From Xanthobacter sp. NM-25 (GTDB lineage: Bacteria > Pseudomonadota > Alphaproteobacteria > Rhizobiales > Xanthobacteraceae), in assembly GCF_022138605.1 (NCBI RefSeq), contig NZ_JACBFS010000006.1:1-64000 (forward strand): a DNA stretch of 64,000 bases, written 5' to 3'. The position numbers and the translations under genes are program-made. The notes under the pieces were generated by a model, which was not told the origin of the DNA, did not search any database, and was given only the letters and a program-made list of their open reading frames with translations. This document shows positions 1 to 7,283 of this stretch, piece by piece; position 1 is the first letter of the stretch; every line of letters starts with the position of its first letter.

Positions 1-1
1 C

Positions 2-112
2 CCGACCCCGATCACCATGGACGAGCTGGAAGACCTGCTCATGGAGCACGGCATCATGAAGGCCGTGGACGAGAGCCAGGTCGGCAAGACCGCCGCCGAG
101 CTCACCGCCTGA
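2..112 (+). CDS. nifH: Nitrogenase iron protein NifH, C-terminal fragment
   Basis: Only the last 36 codons are in the window; the reading frame enters at base 2 and ends at TGA 110-112. The translation begins PTPITMDELEDLLMEHGIMK and ends VGKTAAELTA, which I recognise as the NifH C-terminus. NifH is the ATP-driven [4Fe-4S] homodimer that passes electrons to NifDK and takes part in cofactor maturation. It is not followed by nifD: two terminator-like hairpins come next, then fixA. This copy is therefore either a stand-alone nifH or the last gene of its unit. The identification rests on the tail only. Confidence 0.88.
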   Translation, partial: PTPITMDELEDLLMEHGIMKAVDESQVGKTAAELTA

Positions 113-128
113 TCGGCTGACCACTCGC

Positions 129-170
129 GCTTCAGGCGGAAATATCAAAATTTCTGCCTGAAGCGATTTT
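129..170 (+). terminator. Rho-independent terminator after nifH
   Basis: GCTTCAGGC (129-137) pairs with GCCTGAAGC (156-164). The stem extends inward through a G-T pair and GAAA/TTTC to about 16 bp, and CGATTTTT follows directly. It starts 17 bp after the nifH stop. Confidence 0.85.
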
Positions 171-279
171 TCCTCCGGCCCTTTCTTTCAAGTCCTGTCC
201 TTTTTCAGACGGCCGGACACTCCTCATAGTCTTTGTCGAATTTTATCGACTTTTCCTAACCTTCCCCCATTCATCATCT

Positions 280-311
280 GGCCTCTCGCCACCCGGCGAG
301 AGGCCATTTTT
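280..311 (+). terminator. Second rho-independent terminator in nifH-fixA gap
   Basis: GGCCTCTCGCC (280-290) and GGCGAGAGGCC (295-305) form a perfect 11-bp stem with a 4-nt loop, followed by ATTTTT. With the hairpin at 129-170 this insulates fixA from nifH readthrough. Confidence 0.85.
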
Positions 312-468
312 CAAGCTGCCCGAGCGCCGCGCGTCACGGCGCTCGCAGCGATCCTGTCGGCATTCATCCATGGGCGACAGCCCCGTCGCACGACTGCGAC
401 GAACCTCTCGCGCGCCCCTGCTGCCAGCGCTGCGATCGGGCGCGTGTCGTGGGTTGCTTCTGCGAATC

Positions 469-484
469 TGTCGCGTTCCCGACA
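469..484 (+). promoter_or_regulatory. NifA upstream activator sequence for fixABCX
   Basis: TGTCGCGTTCCCGACA is an exact TGT-N10-ACA element with extra dyad symmetry. It lies about 105 bp upstream of the -24/-12 promoter at 591-606, a usual NifA distance. Between them, 560-572 resembles an IHF site (AATCAA-N4-TAA, one mismatch). Confidence 0.75.
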
Positions 485-590
485 TGGTTTGGCGCACCCC
501 CGGCGCCATCACCGGCAACGCCCGGCTGCGGCGCCTCAGCGATCTTTATAAGTTATTGTAATCAAAATCTAATATGACACGCGACTGCAT

Positions 591-606
591 TGGTACGGTG
601 CTTGCT
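591..606 (+). promoter_or_regulatory. Sigma54 (-24/-12) promoter of fixABCX
   Basis: TGGTACGGTGCTTGCT matches the consensus TGGCACG-N4-TTGCW with one substitution. The GG and GC dinucleotides have the required 10-nt spacing. Transcription should start near 617, about 30 nt before fixA. Confidence 0.82.
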
Positions 607-648
607 AGTCCTGGCCCAGGAGCCAAAACAAGGGCTCGGAGCACTCTC

Positions 649-1497
649 ATGCACATCGTCGTCTGCATCAAACAGGTCCCGGATTCGGCACAGATCCGCG
701 TCCACCCCGTCACCAACACGATCATGCGGCAGGGCGTGCCGACGATCATCAATCCGTATGATCTGTTCGCCCTCGAAGAAGCCATGCGCCTGCGCGACAA
801 GTTCGGCGGCGAAGTGACCGTGCTCACCATGGGCCCGCCCTCGGCCGAGGACAGCCTGCGCAAGGCCCTCACCTTCGGCGTCGACCGCGCGGTGCTGCTC
901 ACCGACCGTTTCTTCGCCGGTTCCGATACCCTGGCCACCTCCTTCGCGCTGGCCACCGCCATCAGCAAGATCGGCGAGACCTGGGGCAAGCCGGACATCG
1001 TCTTCACCGGCAAGCAGACCATCGACGGCGACACCGCCCAGGTCGGCCCCGGCATCGCCAAGCGGCTCGGCCTGATGCAGGTCACCTATGTGGCCAAGGT
1101 CGCCGAATATGACGGCGAGGAGCGGACCGTCACCCTGGAGCGCCGCGCCGAAGGCGGCACCCAGGTGCTGAAGAGCTCGCTGCCGTGCCTCATCGCCATG
1201 CTGGAAGGCACCAACGAGATCCGTCGCGGCACCATGGCCGACGCCCTGCGCGGCGCCCGCGCGGAGATCGTCAAGTGGAGCGCCAAGGACGCTGGCGTCG
1301 AGGACCTCACCAAGTGCGGGCTGAAGGGCTCACCCACCATCGTGAAGCGCGTGTTCGCGCCGAGCCCCCGGGCCGAGAAGGCGCAGATGATCGAGGTTCC
1401 GGAAGGCGCGTCCCTGGCCGACGCGCTGATCGACGACATCTTCAAGCGCCAGCCCAATCTCGAACCCGATCTCACCGCGCTGGCCCGCGGCTTCTGA
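649..1497 (+). CDS. fixA: FixA, electron-transfer flavoprotein beta subunit
   Basis: A 282-residue ETF-beta family protein. FixA and FixB form a flavoprotein that, with FixC and FixX, bifurcates electrons from NADH to quinone and ferredoxin/flavodoxin, supplying low-potential electrons for nitrogenase. The start at 649 (MHIVVCIKQVPDSAQ) gives the canonical ETF-beta N-terminus; an in-frame upstream start would lie before the predicted transcription start. AMP/FAD-binding blocks GKQTIDGDTAQVGP and LERRAEGGTQVL are present. It is first in a four-gene operon under the NifA/sigma54 promoter at 591-606. Confidence 0.96.
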   Translation: MHIVVCIKQVPDSAQIRVHPVTNTIMRQGVPTIINPYDLFALEEAMRLRDKFGGEVTVLTMGPPSAEDSLRKALTFGVDRAVLLTDRFFAGSDTLATSFALATAISKIGETWGKPDIVFTGKQTIDGDTAQVGPGIAKRLGLMQVTYVAKVAEYDGEERTVTLERRAEGGTQVLKSSLPCLIAMLEGTNEIRRGTMADALRGARAEIVKWSAKDAGVEDLTKCGLKGSPTIVKRVFAPSPRAEKAQMIEVPEGASLADALIDDIFKRQPNLEPDLTALARGF

Positions 1498-1537
1498 CCG
1501 GCGGACCCCAACGAGGACAAAGAAGAAGGCACTAGCC

Positions 1538-2641
1538 ATGAGCGAGCCGAAAAAGACCCCCGCCGCCGGCGGCCGCGCCTCCACCAAGAAAGAGCTTCCG
1601 GAACACTTCAAGGCGTACAAGCACGTCTGGGTGTTCGTCGAACAGGAGCGCGGGCAGGTTCATCCCGTGTCGTGGGAGCTGCTCGGCGCCGGCCGCAAGC
1701 TCGCCGACAAACTGGGCGTCGAGCTCGCCGCCGTGGTGCTGGGCGCCGAAGGCGAGACCGTGCGGCACGCCGTGGCCGAATCCTTCTGCTACGGCGCCGA
1801 CCTCGCCTATGTGGTGGCCGACCCGGTGCTGACCGATTATCGCAACGAAGCCTACACGGCTGCGATGACCACCCTGGTCAACACCTACAAGCCGGAGATC
1901 CTGCTGCTGGGCGCGACCACCCTCGGCCGCGATCTCGCCGGCGCTGTCGCCACCACCCTGCTCACCGGCCTCACCGCCGATTCCACCGAGCTCGACGTGG
2001 ACGCGGACGGTTCCCTGGCCGCCACCCGCCCCACCTTCGGCGGCTCGCTCCTGTGCACCATCTACACGCTGAACTACCGGCCGCAGATGGCCACCGTGCG
2101 GCCCCGCGTGATGTCCATGCCGGAGCGGGTGGAAAAGCCGGTGGGCAAGGTGATCGAGCATCCCCTCGGCGTGGTCGAGGCGGACATCGTCACCAAGGTT
2201 CTGAATTTCATTCCCGACCGGGACTCCTCCAAGTCCAACCTCGCCTATGCCGACGTGGTGGTGGCGGGCGGCATGGGCCTCGGCTCGCCGGAGAACTTCC
2301 AGCTGGTGCGCCAGCTGGCGCTCACCATCGGCGCCGAATACGGCTGCTCGCGGCCGCTGGTGCAGAAGGGCTGGGTCACCTCCGACCGCCAGATCGGCCA
2401 GACCGGCAAGACCATCCGGCCGCGGCTCTACATCGCCGCCGGCATCTCGGGCGCCATCCAGCACCGAGTGGGCGTTGAGGGCGCGGACCTCATCGTCGCC
2501 ATCAACACCGACAAGAACGCCCCCATCTTCGATTTCGCCCATGTGGGCCTCATCACCGATGCGGTGCGCTTCCTGCCGGCGCTGACCGAGGCCTTCAAGA
2601 AGCGCCTCTCCGCCCATTCCACCGACAAGCTGGCCAGCTGA
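1538..2641 (+). CDS. fixB: FixB, electron-transfer flavoprotein alpha subunit
   Basis: A 367-residue ETF-alpha family partner of FixA. The N-terminal 40 residues are a lysine/alanine-rich extension typical of FixB. The C-terminal FAD domain carries SRPLVQKGW, QIGQTGKTIRPRLYIAAGIS and a final NTDKNAPIFDFAHVGL block, the standard ETF-alpha FAD-binding set. It lies 40 bp after fixA and 11 bp before fixC, so it is co-transcribed. Length and motifs match the family. Confidence 0.96.
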   Translation: MSEPKKTPAAGGRASTKKELPEHFKAYKHVWVFVEQERGQVHPVSWELLGAGRKLADKLGVELAAVVLGAEGETVRHAVAESFCYGADLAYVVADPVLTDYRNEAYTAAMTTLVNTYKPEILLLGATTLGRDLAGAVATTLLTGLTADSTELDVDADGSLAATRPTFGGSLLCTIYTLNYRPQMATVRPRVMSMPERVEKPVGKVIEHPLGVVEADIVTKVLNFIPDRDSSKSNLAYADVVVAGGMGLGSPENFQLVRQLALTIGAEYGCSRPLVQKGWVTSDRQIGQTGKTIRPRLYIAAGISGAIQHRVGVEGADLIVAINTDKNAPIFDFAHVGLITDAVRFLPALTEAFKKRLSAHSTDKLAS

Positions 2642-2652
2642 GGAGACGTGCC

Positions 2653-3960
2653 ATGATCGACGAAAGGTTCGATGCCATCGTGGTGGGTGCCGGCATGGCC
2701 GGCAATGCCGCCGCCTACAGCCTGGCCACCAAGGGCCTGAAGGTGCTGCAGCTGGAGCGCGGCGAATATTCCGGCTCCAAGAATGTGCAGGGCGCCATTC
2801 TGTATGCCGACATGCTCGAGAAGATCATTCCGGACTTCCGTGAGGACGCCCCGCTCGAGCGCCACCTCATCGAGCAGCGCTTCTGGATGATGGGGGAGAG
2901 CTCCCACACCGGCCTGCACTACCGGTCCGACGACTTCAACGAGGAGAAGCCGAACCGCTACACCATCATCCGCGCCCAGTTCGACAAGTGGTTCAACAAG
3001 AAGGTCCAGGAGGCCGGCGCCCTGGTGGTGTGCGAGACCACGGTGACCGAGCTGGTTCAGGATGCCTATGGCAAGGTGATCGGCGTGAAGACCGATCGCG
3101 GCGGCGGCCAGATCCATGCCGACGTGGTGGTGCTCGCCGAAGGCGTCAGCGGCCTGCTCGGCACCCGGGCCGGCCTGCGCAAGATCCCCAAGCCCACCGA
3201 CGTGGCGCTGGCGGTGAAGGAAATGCACTTCCTGCCGCAGGAGGTGATCGAAGAGCGCTTCAACCTCAAGGGCAACGAGGGCGCGGTGATCGAGGCCGCC
3301 GGCACCATCTCCGCGGGGATGACCGGCATGGGCTTCATCTACACCAACCGGGAGTGCATCTCGCTGGGCATCGGCTGCCTGGTGTCGGATTTCCAGAAGA
3401 GCGGGGAATCCCCCTACACCCTCCTGGAGAAGTTCAAGAAGCACCCCTCCGTCGCCCCCCTCATCGAGGGCTCGGAAGTGAAGGAATACGCCGCCCACCT
3501 CATCCCCGAGGGCGGCTACAAGGCCATTCCGCAGCTGTTCGGCGATGGCTGGGTGGTGGTGGGCGATGCCGCCCAGCTCAACAACGCCATCCACCGCGAG
3601 GGCTCCAACCTCGCCATGACCTCCGGCCGCATTGCCGCTGAGGCCATCTTCCAGGTCAAGTCCCGCAAGGAGCCGATGACCGCCAGCAACCTCGCGCTCT
3701 ACAAAAAGATGCTCGAGGACAGCTTCGTCATGAAGGACCTCAAGAAGTACAAGGACATGCCGCAGCTGCTGCACGTCCAGTCTCAGAACTTCTTCCTCAC
3801 CTATCCGCAGCTCGTCAACAAGGCGATGCAGAACTTCGTGCGCGTCGACGGCACGCCGAAGAAGGAGAAGGAGAAGCTCACCATGAAGTCGTTCACCTCG
3901 GCGCGGTCATGGGCGGGCCTGTTCGGCGACGCCTTCCGCCTCGCCCGGGCGTGGCGCTGA
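2653..3960 (+). CDS. fixC: FixC, ETF:quinone oxidoreductase-like flavoprotein
   Basis: A 435-residue FAD protein of the ETF-QO family. FixC takes electrons from FixAB and, with FixX, hands them to quinone. The N-terminal dinucleotide-binding motif is VVGAGMAGNAAAYSLA (about residues 11-26); the second FAD block is GDGWVVVGDAAQLNNAIHREG (near 300). It lacks the [4Fe-4S] domain of mitochondrial ETF-QO, which is supplied in trans by FixX. It has normal FixC length, and the start follows a GGAG-type site 11 bp after the fixB stop. Confidence 0.96.
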   Translation: MIDERFDAIVVGAGMAGNAAAYSLATKGLKVLQLERGEYSGSKNVQGAILYADMLEKIIPDFREDAPLERHLIEQRFWMMGESSHTGLHYRSDDFNEEKPNRYTIIRAQFDKWFNKKVQEAGALVVCETTVTELVQDAYGKVIGVKTDRGGGQIHADVVVLAEGVSGLLGTRAGLRKIPKPTDVALAVKEMHFLPQEVIEERFNLKGNEGAVIEAAGTISAGMTGMGFIYTNRECISLGIGCLVSDFQKSGESPYTLLEKFKKHPSVAPLIEGSEVKEYAAHLIPEGGYKAIPQLFGDGWVVVGDAAQLNNAIHREGSNLAMTSGRIAAEAIFQVKSRKEPMTASNLALYKKMLEDSFVMKDLKKYKDMPQLLHVQSQNFFLTYPQLVNKAMQNFVRVDGTPKKEKEKLTMKSFTSARSWAGLFGDAFRLARAWR

Positions 3961-4029
3961 GCACCGAACTGTCACGACAACGCCGCGTCCGGATGAGAGC
4001 ACGGACGCGGCTCACCGAGGGAGATGGAC

Positions 4030-4326
4030 ATGGCTACCGAGACCGCAGTCCGCGTCGAAGACAAACTCTTTCAGAACCGCTACCTGGTGGATGCCGGCCG
4101 CGCCCACATCAAGGTGCGTCCCCACAATGAGCCGACCCCGGCCCTCAAGGCCCTGCTCACCGCCTGCCCGGCGCGCTGCTACGAGCTGAACGACAAGGGC
4201 CAGGTGGAAATCACCGCCGACGGCTGCGTCGAGTGCGGCACCTGCCGGATCATCGGCGAGCCCTCCGGCGACATCGAGTGGAACTATCCGCGCGGCGGCT
4301 ACGGCGTGCTGTTCAAGTTCGGCTGA
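4030..4326 (+). CDS. fixX: FixX, ferredoxin-like protein of the FixABCX complex
   Basis: A 98-residue ferredoxin-like protein that completes the FixCX half of the complex. Cysteines cluster as TACPARC and then GCVECGTCRIIG, the FixX [4Fe-4S] pattern. An ATG at 4024 sits directly against the GAGGGAG ribosome-binding site; the ATG at 4030 has a 6-nt spacing and is preferred (MATETAVRVEDKL). The 69-bp gap from fixC contains a small GTCCGG/ACGGAC dyad. It ends the operon. Confidence 0.94.
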   Translation: MATETAVRVEDKLFQNRYLVDAGRAHIKVRPHNEPTPALKALLTACPARCYELNDKGQVEITADGCVECGTCRIIGEPSGDIEWNYPRGGYGVLFKFG

Positions 4327-4789
4327 CCCCGCGCCGGCGGGCGCAGGCCCGCCCCCGCCCCGGCCTTCTCCGGCGGTCCGCCGCCTCGGATCTCACGTTG
4401 GAATTGCCGATCTATCGACCCGGTGAGGCGCCGTTCTTTCAGCCTTAAGTCCGCGGTAGATCATATGCATTTGCGCTTGACCATTCGTCGCCGTCTTCAG
4501 CCGCATGGGGCCGCCGCCCCATGCGGCTGACTTGCCTCTGCGGCCCCGTGAGGCTGATGAGCGCCACCCGCCGGCCCGGCTTCGCTGCCAGGAGCCGGAC
4601 CGCGCGCCCGGGCGCGGTTCAGCGGATCTCGCCGTTTCCGACGGCAAGGCGCGCACCGCCTTCGGGTGCACGGCCGCCCGCCCCTGTCCAGGCTGCTCAG
4701 CAAAAGCAAAAGGCGCGGCAGACTGGATCTGCCGCGCCGCATGCGCATCCTCGATCAGCCGCGCCCGCGCACCGCACCCGGCGCGCGGC
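4327..4789. other. Gap after fixX with a long hairpin
   Basis: I see no gene here. AGCCGCATGGGGC (4499-4511) and GCCCCATGCGGCT (4516-4528) form a perfect 13-bp stem with a 4-nt loop. No T-tract follows, so it may stabilise the fixABCX 3' end rather than terminate. The terminator of the opposing minus-strand unit lies at 4700-4738. Confidence 0.6.
4700..4738 (-). terminator. Terminator of the minus-strand rhodanese unit
   Basis: GGCGCGGCAGA (4712-4722) pairs with TCTGCCGCGCC (4728-4738), an 11-bp stem with a 5-nt loop. Read on the minus strand it is followed by CCTTTTGCTTTTGC. It lies about 50 bp beyond the last gene of the unit. Confidence 0.75.
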
Positions 4790-5107
4790 TCACTCGATGC
4801 CTTCGCTGCGGGCGCGCCACATCATGGCGATGCGAAAGCGCTCGTTGATGGCGGCCGGGCTCGCGAGAATCTCCGCTTCTGCCTCCTTGAAGGCCTTCTC
4901 CACCAGATCGGCTTCCTCCTGGTTCAGCGTTACCCGCCCCGCCATGTGAGTGGCGTCCGGTGCCACGTCCCAGATCTTGCGGCGATTGGGGTGCAGCTTC
5001 ACCTCCATGAGATCGAAGGCTTCGAGCTTGCCATCGAGCATAATGGCCAGGCCCACCACCTCGAGCTTGCGTCCGTCCGCCGTGGTCTTGATCAATGTGG
5101 TTGCCAT
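4790..5107 (-). CDS. Hypothetical protein, last gene of rhodanese unit
   Basis: A 105-residue protein of unknown function. No cysteine, signal peptide or membrane segment is visible. The N-terminal half (ATTLIKTTADGRKLEVVGLA) looks like beta strands; the C-terminal half is a charged helix rich in Glu/Ala ending MMWRARSEGIE. The ATG at 5107 is chosen because GGACGGG lies 9 nt upstream; a GTG at 5116 overlaps the preceding stop. It follows the 5113-5376 gene almost without gap. The nif setting suggests a conserved accessory role, but I cannot name the family. Confidence 0.75.
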   Translation of the reverse strand: MATTLIKTTADGRKLEVVGLAIMLDGKLEAFDLMEVKLHPNRRKIWDVAPDATHMAGRVTLNQEEADLVEKAFKEAEAEILASPAAINERFRIAMMWRARSEGIE

Positions 5108-5112
5108 GATGA

Positions 5113-5376
5113 TCACCCGTCCTGAATGGCCAGCCAGCTGTACCCCCCCTGATCCCAGAGCTGAGCCAGCATCTGGTCACAGGCCCAATCCGGATATTGC
5201 GCCTTCACGGCGTCGAAATCCGACCGGAAGCGTTCCGCGTCCTCGCCCTCGAGCAGCGCGCTCAGCTGCTCGGTCTTGAAGCGCAGCAGATAGCGCGCGC
5301 CATCGGCGGAGGCGTGGAGGGAATAGTCTTCGCCGTCGCAGAGCAGGTCCGCCGGCTCATCTTGCTGCGCGCCCAT
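5113..5376 (-). CDS. Small acidic hypothetical protein
   Basis: An 87-residue acidic protein (MGAQQDEPADLLCDGEDYSL) with a single Cys near the N-terminus, an amphipathic middle (LRFKTEQLSALLEGEDAERF) and an aromatic C-terminus (YSWLAIQDG). The ATG at 5376 has TTGGAG 6 nt upstream and follows the rhodanese stop by 34 nt. Its stop lies 5 bp before the next ATG, so it is surely in the same operon. I do not recognise the family. Confidence 0.72.
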   Translation of the reverse strand: MGAQQDEPADLLCDGEDYSLHASADGARYLLRFKTEQLSALLEGEDAERFRSDFDAVKAQYPDWACDQMLAQLWDQGGYSWLAIQDG

Positions 5377-5410
5377 CGCTGGCTCCAAGCTGGCTTGCGC
5401 GATGCCACCG

Positions 5411-6268
5411 TCACGCGGCGGCTGCGGGAGTGTCCTCGGCCTGGCCCCATTCGGCCCACGAGCCGTCATAGACCGCCGCCGCGGGGCAGCCGATCAGATG
5501 AAGTCCGAGCGCCAGAACGCAGGAGATGGTGCCGCTGGCGCAGGTGACCACGATCGGCCGCTGAAGGTCGATGCCGGCCGCGGCGAACCGCGCGGCAATG
5601 GCCTCCTGAGGAATGAACGCACCGCTGTCCGGCACGATCAGGTCGCCCCAGGGCACGTTAATGGCGTTGGGAATGTGGCCATTCTTGCGCACCGGAAAGA
5701 CATCCGGCTGGCTACCGTCAAACTTCGCCGGGCCGCGCGCGTCCAGCACCTGTTCGGCGCCGCTGGTGATATTGCCCCGCATCTGGTCCAGGGTGCGCAC
5801 CAGGGCGGACGAGAAGGTGGCGGTGAAGGTCTTCGGTTCCGGCCGCACCGGCGACATTTCGGTGGCGCGCTTTTCCGCCACCCATTTGCCATAGCCGCCA
5901 TCGAGCACGGCAACCGTATCGTAGCCGAAGACGCGGAACATCCACCACACGCGGGCCGCCGCCGAGCCGCCGCAATTGCGGTCATAGACCACCACCCGGT
6001 CGCCGTCGCCAATGCCGAGCAGGCCGACCTTCTTGGCGAAATCGGCGGCGGAGGGCAGCATGTGGGGCAGGCTGGTGGCCTTGTCGGCCACGTGGTCGAT
6101 GTCGAAATGCACCGCGCCGGGCAGGTGGCGTCCGCGATACTGCGTGCGGCCGTCGAGATTGGTGCTCTCGTGATGCCAGGTGCAGTCGAGGATCTTGAGA
6201 TCCGGGTCCGAAAGATGCTCGGCGAGCCACTCGGTGCTGACCAGGGGCCCGGGAAGTGGAGTGCTCAT
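5411..6268 (-). CDS. Tandem-rhodanese sulfurtransferase
   Basis: A 285-residue protein of the thiosulfate/3-mercaptopyruvate sulfurtransferase family with two rhodanese domains (about 8-135 inactive and 160-275 active). The catalytic loop is CASGTIS with Cys243. The inactive domain carries the usual YDRNCGGSAAARVWWMF block. It transfers sulfane sulfur to thiophilic acceptors; in this setting it could feed Fe-S or nitrogenase cofactor synthesis (inference; cf. RhdN in Azotobacter nif clusters). The start at 6268 (MSTPLPGPLVS) is preferred because upstream in-frame codons are low-complexity Arg/Pro. Confidence 0.92.
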   Translation of the reverse strand: MSTPLPGPLVSTEWLAEHLSDPDLKILDCTWHHESTNLDGRTQYRGRHLPGAVHFDIDHVADKATSLPHMLPSAADFAKKVGLLGIGDGDRVVVYDRNCGGSAAARVWWMFRVFGYDTVAVLDGGYGKWVAEKRATEMSPVRPEPKTFTATFSSALVRTLDQMRGNITSGAEQVLDARGPAKFDGSQPDVFPVRKNGHIPNAINVPWGDLIVPDSGAFIPQEAIAARFAAAGIDLQRPIVVTCASGTISCVLALGLHLIGCPAAAVYDGSWAEWGQAEDTPAAAA

Positions 6269-6406
6269 GAGGTCCCGTTCTCCTTCTCGACAAGCCGGCG
6301 CGACCATCTGAGCCGCCACCGGGCGTGATGACCTGACAGGCGCACGGGGCCGGCGCGCAAGGGGCCGGCGCGCCAGAGGCCGGCGCACACGACCCCGGCC
6401 GGCGCC

Positions 6407-6868
6407 TCAGCGCACCTTCGGCAGTTCGAAACCGGGCCGCGGATGGCTGTCGTAATAGTCCTCGCGCTCCGGCCAACCGCCTTCCGCGTTGAACTTGAAC
6501 GACGCCACCTTCACCGGCGCGCCATTGGAGCACGACACTTCGGTGAACTTGATCTCGCGATCCCCCGGGCCGGCGGAGAAGTCCGCCACCACCGTGCCAT
6601 CCGCCTTGCAGGCGCGGGCAAAGCCGGGCGTGCCCACATCCACCGCCGGCACCGCGGCGACCACGAAATTGGGCACCTCCGAACCGTCCTCAGAGGGGGT
6701 ATTGAAGGCGGGCGTGCCGAAGGTGAAGGCCGCCAGCTTGCCGCTGCGATCCACCGCGGCATCGGCCGACAGGGGCCGCGCCACCGAATAGACGGTGAGC
6801 GTGCCACCAGCCAGGGCTTCCTTGATCTCATCGAGGGAGCATTTCGCGAAATCCGACGCGACGATCAT
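6407..6868 (-). CDS. Hypothetical protein heading the rhodanese unit
   Basis: A 153-residue protein without recognisable domain. It shows two Cys (CSLDEIKEAL; EVSCSNGAPVK), a beta-rich core with alternating hydrophobics, and an aromatic/proline C-terminus (REDYYDSHPRPGFELPKVR). The ATG at 6868 is chosen: TTTGGAG lies 7-8 nt upstream and the alternative is a TTG two codons earlier. It lies 138 bp upstream of the rhodanese gene on the same strand. It has no signal peptide and is probably cytosolic. Confidence 0.72.
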   Translation of the reverse strand: MIVASDFAKCSLDEIKEALAGGTLTVYSVARPLSADAAVDRSGKLAAFTFGTPAFNTPSEDGSEVPNFVVAAVPAVDVGTPGFARACKADGTVVADFSAGPGDREIKFTEVSCSNGAPVKVASFKFNAEGGWPEREDYYDSHPRPGFELPKVR

Positions 6869-7283
6869 TGGCAATCTCCAAAGGCAATCAAACGGGTGCT
6901 GTCGACGAATTCATCAAATTTCATGCCAATTGATCCCATGGCGCAGACGAGGCAACGACCCGGAACCGCGTAGCCTTTGCGCGGTCAGGACTTTCCGTGT
7001 TTCCGCCCCGCCCTGATAGAGGACGCCGATTGGCTCGCCCGCCCCGCGCCGTGTCAGGAAGCCGCCGCGCGGCGCGACAATGCCGACGTCCGTGTCGCAG
7101 TTGGCCCCAGCCGGCGCGGCGCGGGCACCTCGCTGTTCTCTGGTCGCCGACCGCGAACCGCTGCCATGCCTTGCGTTTCGCCGCTGGCGGGGGCGGCGCG
7201 CGCGGGACGGCGGCGGTGAGCGCGAATCTTGCAAGAGCTCCAAAGACGCGCGTCTCGCGAACACGTCATGCGAAGGACAGTCC
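6869..7283. other. Divergent intergenic region, weak sigma54-like sites
   Basis: No gene seen. On the minus strand TGGCATGAAATTTGAT (6928-6913) resembles a -24/-12 promoter, but the -12 GC is GA. On the plus strand a perfect TTGCA at about 7236 has GA instead of GG at -24. I find no exact TGT-N10-ACA. GCGACA (7075-7080) and TGTCGC (7094-7099) form an inverted repeat with 13-nt spacing that could be an operator. Confidence 0.35.

Noticed and set aside
7080..7283. 68-residue N-terminal extension of the FAD oxidoreductase
   Set aside because: Arg/Ala-rich, would displace the Rossmann strand from the N-terminus, and the start at 7284 has a good GAAGGA site.
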